Assembly (NCBI GenBank): GCA_963729795.1
Contig: CAVSPC010000033.1
Coordinates: forward strand, 16,889 to 80,888
Reading direction: 5' to 3'
Source: CAWBBA01 sp963729795
Lineage (GTDB): Bacteria > Desulfobacterota > Desulfomonilia > Desulfomonilales > Desulfomonilaceae
DNA: 64,000 nucleotides
The position numbers and the translations under genes were made by a program. Under the pieces are notes generated by a model. The model saw only the letters and a list, made by a program, of their open reading frames with translations. It had not been told where the DNA came from and ran no database searches. How positions within the stretch are numbered: the first letter of the stretch is position 1; the number at the start of each line of letters is the position of its first letter. Positions 18,016 through 26,633 of the stretch are shown here, in pieces.

Positions 18016-18354
18016 CTATAGTGCATCACCATCTTTCTCGCCTGTTCTTATTCGCACCACTGTCTCAACAGGTTTTACGAAGATCTTGCCGTCCCCAATG
18101 GTGCCGGTTCGCGCTGCTGAGACAATCTTTTCGATTACCTGATCTACAATTTCGGCGGCAACGACCGTCTCAATCTTGATTTTGGGAAGAAAATCCACAA
18201 CGTAGTCCGCTCCACGATAGATCTCTTTGTGGCCTTTCTGACGGCCGTGTCCTTTGACCTCGGTTACGGTCATTCCATGTACCCCCAGGGAACTTACCGC
18301 TTCCTTTACATCGTCCAATTTGAAAGGCTTGATTATTGCTTCAACTTTTTTCAC
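18016..18354 (-). CDS. Nitrogen regulatory protein P-II (third copy)
   Basis: 112-residue P-II with GHGRQKGHKEIYRGADYVVDF (Tyr51 kept; Asp replaces Glu50 of the other copies), TGTIGDGKIFV and VRIRTGEKDGDAL. The frame opens at 18390, but a GTG at 18354 with AAAGGAG 7 bases upstream gives the standard VKKVEAIIKPFKLDDVKEA start. It follows amtB3 by 221 bp on the same strand, so it is probably that transporter's partner. The wider gap than in the other pairs holds no gene I can see. Confidence 0.94.
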   Translation of the reverse strand: MKKVEAIIKPFKLDDVKEAVSSLGVHGMTVTEVKGHGRQKGHKEIYRGADYVVDFLPKIKIETVVAAEIVDQVIEKIVSAARTGTIGDGKIFVKPVETVVRIRTGEKDGDAL

Positions 18355-18575
18355 TCTTATGCTCCTTTTGGAGTGCCCGGTGATTCCCATTTCATCTTTG
18401 TAAGATCCTGCCCGGGCCGTGGCCTCCAGACGAGGAGAGGTAGAGCGCTGTGCTTACCACAGATGTATCCGATTGGCTCTCTCGACCTGGCCATGCATGA
18501 AGATCGGGAGATCACGTGAACCTTCATGATCGCGATACCCTTGCCCCGGGCGATCCACTGCTGCCATCCGCGGTT

Positions 18576-20288
18576 CTACGAAACGTACACATCCTTGGCT
18601 TCCGGGTAGGCAGGCATGCCGAACTCGGGGACGTCGAGTCCTTCTACCTCAACCTCTTTGGGAACGCGCAGCGGGACGATACGATTCACGATCTTGAACA
18701 CCACGTAAGTGAATCCGAACGCGTAAAGAGCAATGAGCGTAGCTCCACCAAGTTGTGTAAAGAACTGGGTGACATCTCCGTGCAGTAGGCCGGTAACACC
18801 TTGGCCGGCCTTACCGAGGTAGGCCGTCGAGCCTACGCCATTCCAACCGGAGCCGTAGGTGCCATCGGCAAAGATTCCGAGAGAAACCGCGCCCCACCAG
18901 CCGTTATATCCATGTACGGAGATGGCCCCGCAGGGGTCATCGACTTTGATCGTCCGCTCATTAAAGAGAACCCCCAAGCAAACGATGAACCCGGCAACTA
19001 TACCGATGATAACTGCGGAGTTGGGGCTCACAAACGCACAAGGCGCAGTGATCGCAACCAGGCCCGCGAGCATGCCGTTGCACGCCATTGAGATGTCAGG
19101 TTTGCCGAAAAGAAAGTACCAGAAGAGCAGCGCCGTCGCAGAAGCCGCAACCGCGGCGAGATTCGTGTTCACGGCAATCACCGCGATGCGCAAGTCGGTT
19201 GCGCCGAGGGTGGAACCAGGGTTAAACCCCATCCAGCCAAATAAGAGAATAAAAGTGCCGATCACGACAAAGGCAATGTTGTGAGCTGGAAAGGGACGTG
19301 GCTTACCATCCGGGCCGTACTTGCCGAGCCGTGGGCCTAGTATGACGGCGAGAGCCATCGCGGCGAAACCGCCTACTGCGTGAACTACTGTGGAGCCCGC
19401 AAAATCCACGTACCCGTGAGCCAATCCTAAGGTGGCGCCCAATTGCGAGAGCCAGCCTCCGCCCCAGGCCCAGCAGCCGGACATAGGATAAAGGATGCCG
19501 CCCATGAACAGTTCAGTAAGGACGAATGCCCAAAAAGTGATTCGCTCACAGATCGCGCCCACGATGATGTAACCTGCAGTCTCCATGAACACGACTTCGA
19601 AGAGAGTCAGGCAGTTACTCCCGGCATCGTATGCCGGACCGCTCAGGAAGAAGCCGCTGCCTCCCAGAAATCCCCACTGGCCGCCTCCTATGAGAAAATG
19701 GGTCAGGGTCGGGGTCCCCCCGATATTTGTTGGAGCGGCATTGATTGCGACGGCGCCGTACTGGAATGCGTAGCCACACACATAGTATGCCAGGAAGGCA
19801 AAGACGTACGCTGCGAAGTTGAGCATCATGAGATGCCCGGCGTTCTTCTTGCGCACCAACCCGCAAGTGAGTAAGGCGAAGCCCGCCTGCATGAAGAGCA
19901 CCAGGTATCCTGTGATGAGGGTCCAGCTAAAGTTGGTCCCAATCCGGTTGTGCCCTACAGTGTCAGCCAGCTTGACGGCCAGCGGCTCTTTAGCTGCCTG
20001 GGCCTTGTATTCCTGGAACTCCTTTAACTTTTGCGCATAGTCGGGGGCTGTCTTGTCGGTCGGCTCGGTGACGACAAAAGAATTGCCGGCCCCATCGATG
20101 GCATTTGACTTGTCGCCTGTTGCAATCCCCGCAGGATCGGGCTTCGGCACAGGAGCCGGCGTCGTCGCCGCTTGAACGGCTCCTGCTTGAGGTGTAGCTT
20201 CCTCTGCAAGGACAGGAGCCATCATCAGCGTCCAAGCGACGAGTATTGAAACAGCCAAGATTGCGAATACAGTTTTCGTTTTTGCCAT
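18576..20288 (-). CDS. amtB: Ammonium transporter with extended exported N-terminal region (third copy)
   Basis: Amt-family channel of 570 residues, about 165 longer than the other two copies. Residues 1-28 form a signal peptide (FAILAVSILVAWTLMMAPVLA) and 29-110 a Pro/Ala-rich then charged region (TTPAPVPKPDPAG ... LKEFQEYKAQAAKEP). The channel follows, with VVHAVGGFAAM and AISVHGYNGWWGA supplying the pore histidines and CWAWGGGW. The tail EVEVEGLDVPEFGMPAYPEAKDVYVS differs from the AGVDxxxHGE tail of copies one and two, so P-II docking may differ. ATG 20288 has GGAGGAG about 10 bases upstream. Its closest relatives are probably in another Amt subgroup, making it an independent acquisition rather than part of the recent duplication. 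Confidence 0.93.
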   Translation of the reverse strand: MAKTKTVFAILAVSILVAWTLMMAPVLAEEATPQAGAVQAATTPAPVPKPDPAGIATGDKSNAIDGAGNSFVVTEPTDKTAPDYAQKLKEFQEYKAQAAKEPLAVKLADTVGHNRIGTNFSWTLITGYLVLFMQAGFALLTCGLVRKKNAGHLMMLNFAAYVFAFLAYYVCGYAFQYGAVAINAAPTNIGGTPTLTHFLIGGGQWGFLGGSGFFLSGPAYDAGSNCLTLFEVVFMETAGYIIVGAICERITFWAFVLTELFMGGILYPMSGCWAWGGGWLSQLGATLGLAHGYVDFAGSTVVHAVGGFAAMALAVILGPRLGKYGPDGKPRPFPAHNIAFVVIGTFILLFGWMGFNPGSTLGATDLRIAVIAVNTNLAAVAASATALLFWYFLFGKPDISMACNGMLAGLVAITAPCAFVSPNSAVIIGIVAGFIVCLGVLFNERTIKVDDPCGAISVHGYNGWWGAVSLGIFADGTYGSGWNGVGSTAYLGKAGQGVTGLLHGDVTQFFTQLGGATLIALYAFGFTYVVFKIVNRIVPLRVPKEVEVEGLDVPEFGMPAYPEAKDVYVS

Positions 20289-20752
20289 TCTCTAGGTCTC
20301 CTCCTATCAAACTCAATCGCTGTCGAGCCGGAAAGATTAGTCTTTCAGCTCGAAGTATCGGCTTTGGAACAAGGTCTAACGTCTGCGCTCAAAATTGGAG
20401 AGCACCCGAGCGGTTTCTCGCATCCGGATGCCCGCAGTTTTTCCGCGCCGGTGATAAAGGGCCATCCATAACCGAATCTTTACTGTGAAAGCTCTGGTTG
20501 CAACCGCTCACATCGCTAGGATGCAGGCTTTCGTTGGGCTCAACTCCCGGACCCGAAGTCCTAGACATCACCGATGTCGCTGTGGCCCGTACCCCGCGTG
20601 GTTCAAAGCACTCACTTTTCAGAGCCCACCGCGGCCGCGCTAACTGATGCCCGGAGCCTAGTCCTCAAGCCCTAGTCAGTGAGCGTGCCCAATCCCCTCA
20701 AGCAGTCGCACCCGTTGGTTCCGGAAGGCTGGCTTAAATCCATTTTGTGTTG
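20289..20752 (-). other. Long leader between the amtB3 promoter and start codon
   Basis: About 465 bases separate the -24/-12 promoter from the amtB3 ATG, against 125-140 bases for the other two amtB genes. I see no credible small gene and no riboswitch I can name. It could be an untranslated regulatory leader, or a second unrecognised promoter could lie inside. Confidence 0.4.
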
Positions 20753-20768
20753 TGCAATCAGGATGCCA
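20753..20768 (-). promoter_or_regulatory. Sigma-54 (-24/-12) promoter of amtB3-glnB3
   Basis: Minus-strand TGGCAT-cctga-TTGCA, nearly identical to the amtB2 promoter and one base from the RpoN consensus in the -24 box. Confidence 0.82.
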
Positions 20769-20868
20769 GAACAGGCAAATGCGGCGTGGTGCAGAGTTAA
20801 CCTATTGAATAGACAGGAGCATTGTGCGCCGGCGATACGATACATTTTGGTGCAAATGCATACTCTGT

Positions 20869-20912
20869 CATACGCAACGGTATGTTCGTCTACAACATAT
20901 TACGCTCGTGTA
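20869..20912. promoter_or_regulatory. Pair of TAC-N6-GTA palindromes upstream of amtB3
   Basis: CATAC-gcaacg-GTATG (20869-20884) and TTAC-gctcgt-GTAC (20900-20913 region). Centres are 30 bp apart and the proximal centre is 108.5 bp from the -24 outer edge. The distal site overlaps the stop codon of the activator gene. Confidence 0.62.
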
Positions 20913-22462
20913 CGAAATCGCCTCGCATCAATCCCGAACCTCTGAACGCGTAACCCCATGATTCTCTCGGAAATTCCAAGCGCTCGTGCGGCTTTTGCCC
21001 TGTTCCCCCGACAAGCCTTGAGCGCGTCTACAATTAAGTCCCGTTCCACTCGCTCCAACGTCCCCTCCAGAGTACCCTCGTTCGCTGTTCCACTGGCCTC
21101 GGCTGTCTGAAGCGTCGGCGGAAGATGGTGACCGCGGATCACCTGATCCGAACTCAGGAGAACGGCTCTTTCAATGCAGTTCTCCAGCTCTCGAACATTG
21201 CCGGGCCAGTGATAACTCATGAGCATGTCAATAGCCGGCGTCGAGATGCGCCGAACCACCTTGTTATTGGCTTTGCTGTACTTCTCCACAAAGAAATCGG
21301 CCAGGAGTGGTATGTCGGTCTTGCGCTCACGCAATGGCGGAACATGAATTGGAAAGACGTCGAGCCGGTAGTATAGATCCTGCCGGAATCTTCCTTCCGC
21401 GATTAACAGCTCCAAATTGCGGTTCGTGGCGGTTATGATTCGGACATTGGTCTTAATGGTCGCTGTACCGCCCACTCGCTCGAATTCTCTTTCCTGCAAC
21501 ACCCTGAGGAACTTGATCTGGGTAGTTGGAGACAAATCTCCGATTTCGTCGAGAAAAATTGTTCCTCCGTGGGCAAGCTCGAAACGCCCTTTGCGCGTCG
21601 CTATGGCGCCGGTAAAAGCTCCTTTTTCATGTCCGAAAAGCTCGCTCTCCACAACGCTTTCCGGCAGAGCGCCACAGTTGACCTTAATGAAAGGCTTTGC
21701 GGCCCGCAAACTGTTGAAGTGGATTGCGTGAGCCACAAGCTCTTTGCCTGTGCCGCTCTCACCCCTGACCAGAACGGTAGTATCGCTCTTCGACACCTGA
21801 GCAATCAGGTCGTAAACGGTTTGCATACCCTTCGAGTTACCGATGATGTTCGAGGGGCGAAAGCGCTCCTTGAGCTGATCTTGAAGCCGCAGATTTTCCT
21901 CAAGCAAACGGTGCCGTTCCTCTTGAGCAGAACGTCTTAGACGGACTGCCTGAGCAATCATGGAAGCGATGATGGACAAGAGCCGCACATCTTCTTCAAA
22001 GGACACTCCGTCCTCGAATAATCGGTCCGCGCTCAATGCCCCGATCACTTCGTTTTCAAGTTTGATAGGAACGCATATAAAGGAGATGTCAGCCTTGCTG
22101 AGACCTTTTCGAGCGCCGGTGCGGTCGAGAAACAGGGGCTCTTCGGAAATCTGAGGCACTACCGCGGGCCGACCGGTCTTTATCACTTTCCCCGTAACGC
22201 CCTCTCCGGGCCTGTACCTTCCTCTATCCATCTGGCTCTCGGAGAGTCCGTGGGCGGCTTCAATAAATATTTCTCCGGATTCACGGTTTAGGAGAGTCAG
22301 CGTGCCGCGTATCATGCCCATGTGATTGGCCATGGATTCGAGCACAGGTCCTACCACGTCTCTGAGGTCCATGCTGCGATCCAGGCTCTGACTTACTTCA
22401 AAGAGAAGTAAAAGTTCCCGAACCTCTCTCTTTATTCTTGGTTCTTTCTGGCGTGGTGCCAT
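20900..22462 (-). CDS. Sigma-54-dependent transcriptional activator (GAF-AAA+-Fis, NifA-like)
   Basis: Enhancer-binding protein that remodels sigma-54 RNA polymerase with ATP. Domains: an N-terminal GAF sensor (about 20-175, with RPGEGVTGKVIKTGRPAVVPQI), a linker helix, and a central AAA+ domain (about 205-440) with Walker A GESGTGKE, the sigma-54 loop ESELFGHEKGAFTGA, Walker B GGTIFLDEIGDL and LPPLRERKTDIPLL. It ends in a Fis-type helix-turn-helix (CRGNRAKAARALGISERIMGLRVQRFGI). It has the NifA domain order but lacks the Cys-rich linker of oxygen-sensitive NifA. There is no receiver domain, so it is not NtrC. ATG 22462 follows GGAG. It lies next to amtB3, and all three amtB promoters are sigma-54 type, so these are its likely targets. 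GAF may respond to P-II or 2-oxoglutarate (inference). Confidence 0.9.
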   Translation of the reverse strand: MAPRQKEPRIKREVRELLLLFEVSQSLDRSMDLRDVVGPVLESMANHMGMIRGTLTLLNRESGEIFIEAAHGLSESQMDRGRYRPGEGVTGKVIKTGRPAVVPQISEEPLFLDRTGARKGLSKADISFICVPIKLENEVIGALSADRLFEDGVSFEEDVRLLSIIASMIAQAVRLRRSAQEERHRLLEENLRLQDQLKERFRPSNIIGNSKGMQTVYDLIAQVSKSDTTVLVRGESGTGKELVAHAIHFNSLRAAKPFIKVNCGALPESVVESELFGHEKGAFTGAIATRKGRFELAHGGTIFLDEIGDLSPTTQIKFLRVLQEREFERVGGTATIKTNVRIITATNRNLELLIAEGRFRQDLYYRLDVFPIHVPPLRERKTDIPLLADFFVEKYSKANNKVVRRISTPAIDMLMSYHWPGNVRELENCIERAVLLSSDQVIRGHHLPPTLQTAEASGTANEGTLEGTLERVERDLIVDALKACRGNRAKAARALGISERIMGLRVQRFGIDARRFRTRA

Positions 22463-22508
22463 TGTTTCTCCGGAATGTCACTTCATGGTCTGGGATTTAA
22501 TCAAATCT

Positions 22509-22520
22509 TACGAAAATGTA
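22509..22520. promoter_or_regulatory. Single TAC-N6-GTA site before the activator gene
   Basis: TAC-gaaaat-GTA lies 47 bp upstream of the activator ATG, close enough to overlap its own promoter. It could mediate autoregulation. One six-base match alone is weak. The remaining 22463-22834 gap shows no gene. Confidence 0.4.
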
Positions 22521-22834
22521 GGACGCTTGAATTCTATTGTCAAAGATTGATTTACGTCGACATGCAAAAAGTTGCGGAGAACGTATTAATTTTCTCGCGG
22601 AGCAGGCCACATTGTTTGGTCTCCGGCTGCTGTAGGAGCACGATAGGTAATCATGGAACGGCACCGGTGATGGCGGCGGCGGCCCGGCCTCCATCCGCTT
22701 GCGAGAACGCCGGAATGGTGAGTCTTGGCCTTCCGCCCCGAGCTTCCCCCTGAGGAACCTTTCCCAATTGGCTCATACTAACTAATAAGCGTCTGCATTA
22801 CGAAAATTGATTGTTGTTTGCCGGAGTTGATAAA

Positions 22835-23698
22835 GTGACCAACGGCAGGAGAGATGATATATTTGGCCCCATGGGTCCCAGTCCGATACGTCCCCGGATT
22901 TTCTCAGGCTCGGCTCTTCTCGCAGGCGTGTTGGTAGTGTCCGTTCTCATAGGCGGTGCGCTGGTTGGCTATCACAGAATTGCAGCGGGATTGCCCGAAA
23001 CCATCGATCTGAAATCATACCAACCCAAAAGCGCTTCTGCCTTTTACGCGAAAGACGGGTCTGGTCCTGGCGCCATTTACAGGGAACGGCGATTCCCCGT
23101 GACATTGGATGCCGTACCCAAACATGTTCAGGCGGCATTCATCGCAGCGGAGGATGCCCGCTTCTACAGTCACCCGGGCGTGGATCCGGAGGGGATCTTA
23201 CGTGCTTTCGTTAAAGATCTTCTGTCATGGGATTTCGCACAGGGGGGCAGCACCATTACCCAGCAATTGGCCCGAAGTATGTTGCTAACCAGAGAAAAAA
23301 CGATCTCACGCAAACTCCGGGAAATTATATTGGCCCTGCGCATAGAGCGTTCCAACTCCAAAGCTCAGATTCTGGAGACCTATCTTAATGAAGTCTATCT
23401 CGGCCGCGGGGCTTATGGAATCGAAGCCGCGGCTCATGCCTATTTCGGGAAAAAAGCCGCTGATCTCACGATCGGTGAGGCCGCGTACCTGGGCGGACTC
23501 GTTCAAAATCCGGCCAAATATGCGCCCGAACATGCGAACATAGCGGAAACTCGCAGAAAATATGTGTTGGCTGCCATGTTGAAGATGAAAAGCATCTCTA
23601 AAGACCAATACAAGAAAGCTCTTGAGCAAAAGCCCGTCTTCGTGCTCAACAAGGCCGATCATGGGCTGGGGGACTCCAGTTTGCAGAAGAGATTCTGA
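22835..23698 (+). CDS. Peptidoglycan glycosyltransferase (GT51), truncated class A PBP
   Basis: Polymerises lipid II into glycan strands at the outer face of the inner membrane. After a cytoplasmic N-terminus and one membrane helix (LLAGVLVVSVLIGGALVGY), the GT51 motifs follow in order: AAEDARFYSHPGVD with the catalytic Glu, GGSTITQQLARS, RKLREIILALRIER and KAQILETYLNEVYLGRGAYGIEAAA. The protein stops about 20 residues after the GT domain, inside the linker (QYKKALEQKPVF) that in PBP1A leads to the transpeptidase; that domain is absent from all frames downstream. Its linker resembles bifunctional PBP1A more than MtgA, so it is probably a truncated gene that may still work as a monofunctional enzyme. 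GTG 22835 with GGAG at 8 bases is the preferred start; TTG 22811 and ATG 22871 are alternatives. Confidence 0.8.
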   Translation: MTNGRRDDIFGPMGPSPIRPRIFSGSALLAGVLVVSVLIGGALVGYHRIAAGLPETIDLKSYQPKSASAFYAKDGSGPGAIYRERRFPVTLDAVPKHVQAAFIAAEDARFYSHPGVDPEGILRAFVKDLLSWDFAQGGSTITQQLARSMLLTREKTISRKLREIILALRIERSNSKAQILETYLNEVYLGRGAYGIEAAAHAYFGKKAADLTIGEAAYLGGLVQNPAKYAPEHANIAETRRKYVLAAMLKMKSISKDQYKKALEQKPVFVLNKADHGLGDSSLQKRF

Positions 23699-23990
23699 AG
23701 CGAATAGCAATAGCTCACCGCAGAGCACGCAGAGATCGCGGAGAATTCTGTTTTCGCTGCCCGTCAATACGATGGAGCATAGCAAATTGGGGTACGGCAC
23801 AGTGTGGGCAATTCCGACTTGACTGTGTGCTCCGGTGACTGAAGTGGCAATGAATAAGCCGTTTCATTTCTCCGTATTCTCGGCGAATCCCGCGTCTCCC
23901 GGGACGTTGATCAGAGCGGACAGCGGAATTGATTGCTTGGTGTCCGGTTACGCGAAATCAAATTGAACCTTGACAGCGAAGGAGGGCTCT
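23699..23990. repeat. Intergenic with a GCAGAG/ACGCAGAG-type dispersed repeat
   Basis: Just past the PBP stop is a run of imperfect GCAGAG-CACGCAGAG-ATCGCGGAGA units (about 23717-23745), a motif common as a dispersed repeat in bacterial genomes. It marks the point where the PBP reading frame was lost. No gene is seen before 23991. Confidence 0.4.
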
Positions 23991-25280
23991 ATGGGTAGAC
24001 TTACCTTGCCGCCAGGCTTCCAAGACATGCTAACCTTCGGACTTGTCGAGTCGCTGTTGGACCGACGCTCGCGGCGCTTCTTCATGGGCGCGGAGATACC
24101 CGACGGCGTATTTGCTTACAAATCACGTCATGACATACTGCCCCTCTCTGAACTGGAAAAACTGCTGGTGGTGACAGCATGCGGTGGAAACACAAACTGG
24201 CACTACATGATCTATCGCGGCCGCAGGTACGCTCCGTATCTTTCCAATTACGCAGCCTCCGCAGGAGGTCGCACGTTTCCTTCTTCCGCGGGTTTTCACA
24301 CGAGTATGACCTTCTTCACCGACGATGAAGGAGTCTACGTGCTGGATGCCCGTGATGTTCCGCCTTTTGCCGAAAGGAACGAGACGGGCTCGCTTGACCT
24401 GGAGCTTGTCTTGGACGCCCTTAGGGATCGGGTAAAGAAAATTCAACAAGGGCGGCTCGGCCTACCGCCGGAGGTACCGCACACAGCCGAGCATAACACG
24501 TGGGTCGTCAATCACCCTGGAACTCTCCTGGTGATCCCGGTAGGAGACCTGGCGCAGCACGTTCTGCTAAATCTTTGCTACATGCTGCAAAACGGCTTTG
24601 TCATCACTGACGATATCAACCGGCGTTCTGTGCCGGGTATAGAACGATTCAGCCATATTGTAGACACGAACAACACACAGGCTCTCACTTACGTGGAACA
24701 ATGGTCCTTTGCGGAACTTACGGTCGAACTTTCCGCCAGCTGCTACGCCGGAAATCTTATTCTCCAAGCTATGGGGCTGGGAGGCTGGATGTTCAACGGA
24801 ATCGATCCCTTCAGCGTGCTCGGTGCCAGCCGCGACCGGAGTGTCCCCGGTTTGGGATTTCGGTACGATTGGAACGAGCGCTGGCCTTATCCCAATCCTA
24901 CGGGCCTGGAGGGCGTTATGGAAGGCTTCTGTCCCCCGCACTACGCCAACATGCGGGCGGCAGTCGAGGCAGTCTGCGAGCGCAAATTCGGCCAGGACGG
25001 CCCGTTTCATCCTCTGACCCCGGGCCCCTGGCAAAACTCCGCGAAAGTGCGGTCATCCGCCCAAATACACAGTGAAGAATTTCGCGAGTGCGTCGCTCTG
25101 CAGGCTCAATACATTATGGATACCTTCGGGAAGTTTCCAGGCACCGTGCCGTCTATTCTCGTCATCACTTGCTTGCAGGCTCACCATTTGGATTTGGAGT
25201 TTTATGATAAATTTTACGAGCCGGGAGCGTATTTGAGAACTCACGCAGCACATATAGCCCGATGGCATTCTCGCGAGTGA
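23991..25280 (+). CDS. Conserved hypothetical protein, possibly nitroreductase-like
   Basis: 429 residues, soluble, no signal peptide. The N-terminus (ESLLDRRSRRFFMGAEI ... LPLSELEKLLVVTACGG) and the segment AGGRTFPSSAGFHTSMTFF followed by a GVYVLD strand resemble the flavin-binding N-terminal arrangement of nitroreductase/SagB proteins, with an Arg-rich start and a PSAG-type loop. The remainder (many Trp, Asn and aromatic residues; LILQAMGLGGWMFNGIDPF) would be the second half of that fold. This is a fold-level guess only, and I cannot name a substrate. ATG 23991 has a perfect AAGGAGG site; the frame opens at 23970. Its neighbour is the DUF1847 gene on the same strand, 93 bp away. Confidence 0.5.
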   Translation: MGRLTLPPGFQDMLTFGLVESLLDRRSRRFFMGAEIPDGVFAYKSRHDILPLSELEKLLVVTACGGNTNWHYMIYRGRRYAPYLSNYAASAGGRTFPSSAGFHTSMTFFTDDEGVYVLDARDVPPFAERNETGSLDLELVLDALRDRVKKIQQGRLGLPPEVPHTAEHNTWVVNHPGTLLVIPVGDLAQHVLLNLCYMLQNGFVITDDINRRSVPGIERFSHIVDTNNTQALTYVEQWSFAELTVELSASCYAGNLILQAMGLGGWMFNGIDPFSVLGASRDRSVPGLGFRYDWNERWPYPNPTGLEGVMEGFCPPHYANMRAAVEAVCERKFGQDGPFHPLTPGPWQNSAKVRSSAQIHSEEFRECVALQAQYIMDTFGKFPGTVPSILVITCLQAHHLDLEFYDKFYEPGAYLRTHAAHIARWHSRE

Positions 25281-25373
25281 GCTCGATCGACTCCTGCCTG
25301 TTGCTTTAAAGGCATCCTGGCCTTAATCTGGCCTGAACGACTGAATAAATTGCTGACCCGGAAAGGAAATCCG

Positions 25374-26171
25374 ATGACCCAGCGAGATAGAAAACTTCAC
25401 CCTTCCTGCGCCTCCTGCCCCAACGAGACGTCGAACATGATCTGTATGCACAGCGAAGGTTCAGGCTACAAAGGATGCCCGACCTTGACTAGACAAGAGA
25501 CCTTGGCTCAGGCAAATCGAGAATATGAAAATCCGGAAACCTGTCTGTTTGCACGCCAGGCTGCAGTCCAGGAAGCAGCGTGCTATGCAAATCGTCACGA
25601 ACGTCCATACGTATTGCAGCCAACCAAGCCCCGTATTGTGGAAATTTGTGAGTTTGCCAACAGAATGAACTACAAACGTCTGGGCCTTGTCTTTTGCGTC
25701 GGTCTCAAGAACGAGGCATCAATTGTAGGAAACATATTGGAAAAGAATGGATTTGACGTCGTGTCCGTCTGTTGTAAGGCTGGAAGAACTTCGAAAGATT
25801 TCATCGGAGTAGAGGATTGCGACACGGTGTCCCAGAGGGCGGATGAGAGCATGTGTAATCCCATTTTTCAGGCAAAATTAGTCAATGAGGAGAAGACCGA
25901 TTTCAACATCTTGCTTGGCCTTTGCGTTGGTCATGATTCTCTCTTCTTCAAGCACGCGCAAGCCTATACAACTGTTTTAGCGGCAAAAGATCGTGTAACC
26001 GGCCACAATCCCTTGGCTGCGATTTATCTGCACGGTTCGTATTACAAAAAGTTGCTCTCAGGGCCCACGAACACGATTAGAGCAACAGTTCACCGCAAGG
26101 GTGCTGTGACCGCAGAGGATTCCGTTTTGTTCGCACGTCTACGGGATGGACATCGTGCATCAGGTCGGTGA
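25374..26171 (+). CDS. DUF1847-family cysteine-rich metal-binding protein
   Basis: 265 residues with many conserved cysteines: CASCPNETSNMICMHSEGSGYKGCP at the N-terminus, then VVSVCCKAG, DESMCNP and LLGLCVGHDSLF. This is the pattern of DUF1847 proteins, annotated as putative zinc or metal binding and frequent in anaerobes; biochemical role unknown. The central RLGLVFCVGLKNEASIVGNILEKNGFDVVSVCC looks like an alpha/beta nucleotide- or cobalamin-like layer. The frame opens at 25350, but ATG 25374 follows AAGGAAA and begins at the conserved part. The last 35 residues look like a non-homologous tail. Confidence 0.75.
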   Translation: MTQRDRKLHPSCASCPNETSNMICMHSEGSGYKGCPTLTRQETLAQANREYENPETCLFARQAAVQEAACYANRHERPYVLQPTKPRIVEICEFANRMNYKRLGLVFCVGLKNEASIVGNILEKNGFDVVSVCCKAGRTSKDFIGVEDCDTVSQRADESMCNPIFQAKLVNEEKTDFNILLGLCVGHDSLFFKHAQAYTTVLAAKDRVTGHNPLAAIYLHGSYYKKLLSGPTNTIRATVHRKGAVTAEDSVLFARLRDGHRASGR

Positions 26172-26464
26172 CGGCTAATTGATTAATTCGGGTTAGAGCA
26201 TTTGCCCCAATGATGTCTCTTTGTTCATCCGATGCATAGAAATCTGAAGGATCGCGCAGCGGGTTTCAAACTGGCCCTTTCACCTCGTCATTCCCGCTCA
26301 CGTTCGAATTGGTAGGACCGGCGCATCCAGCGGGACACGGAGGTCCTCCACAGCCGTGGCAGAGACGTCGGCGCTACCCCCAGGATCGGACAACATTTTC
26401 GGTAAGTCTTAAAACGGGCAATCATCTTCTAAAATTTGTTCATTGAATTTCTTCTGTTTTTTCT

Positions 26465-26493
26465 TTGACCTGCATCTTCGGGTAAGTTATTGT
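26465..26493 (+). promoter_or_regulatory. Possible sigma-70 promoter of the stress module
   Basis: TTGACC (26465-26470), 17-base spacer, TATTGT (26488-26493), about 140 bp upstream of the RsbR-like gene. The rest of 26172-26633 holds no gene; it has short palindromic pieces but no clear element. Confidence 0.35.
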
Positions 26494-26633
26494 GCATGTG
26501 CTCTCCGGTGGAACTGGTCCAGGCAAGCCTGACAATGCGCAATGGGATTCGGTGCTTCGTGCCCATTGTTTTCATCTGATTTTGAGGAATCAAGGTGTGG
26601 CCACCGCCCGAAAATCTTTTGGAGGTATAAGGT

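Noticed and set aside
13512..20316. Long open frames on the plus strand across the amtB/glnB genes
   Set aside because: They are antisense shadows of strongly conserved proteins, lack ribosome sites and have low-complexity translations.
20837..20862. NtrC-type half site TTTTGGTGCA near amtB3
   Set aside because: No matching second half; the TAC-N6-GTA pair explains the region better.
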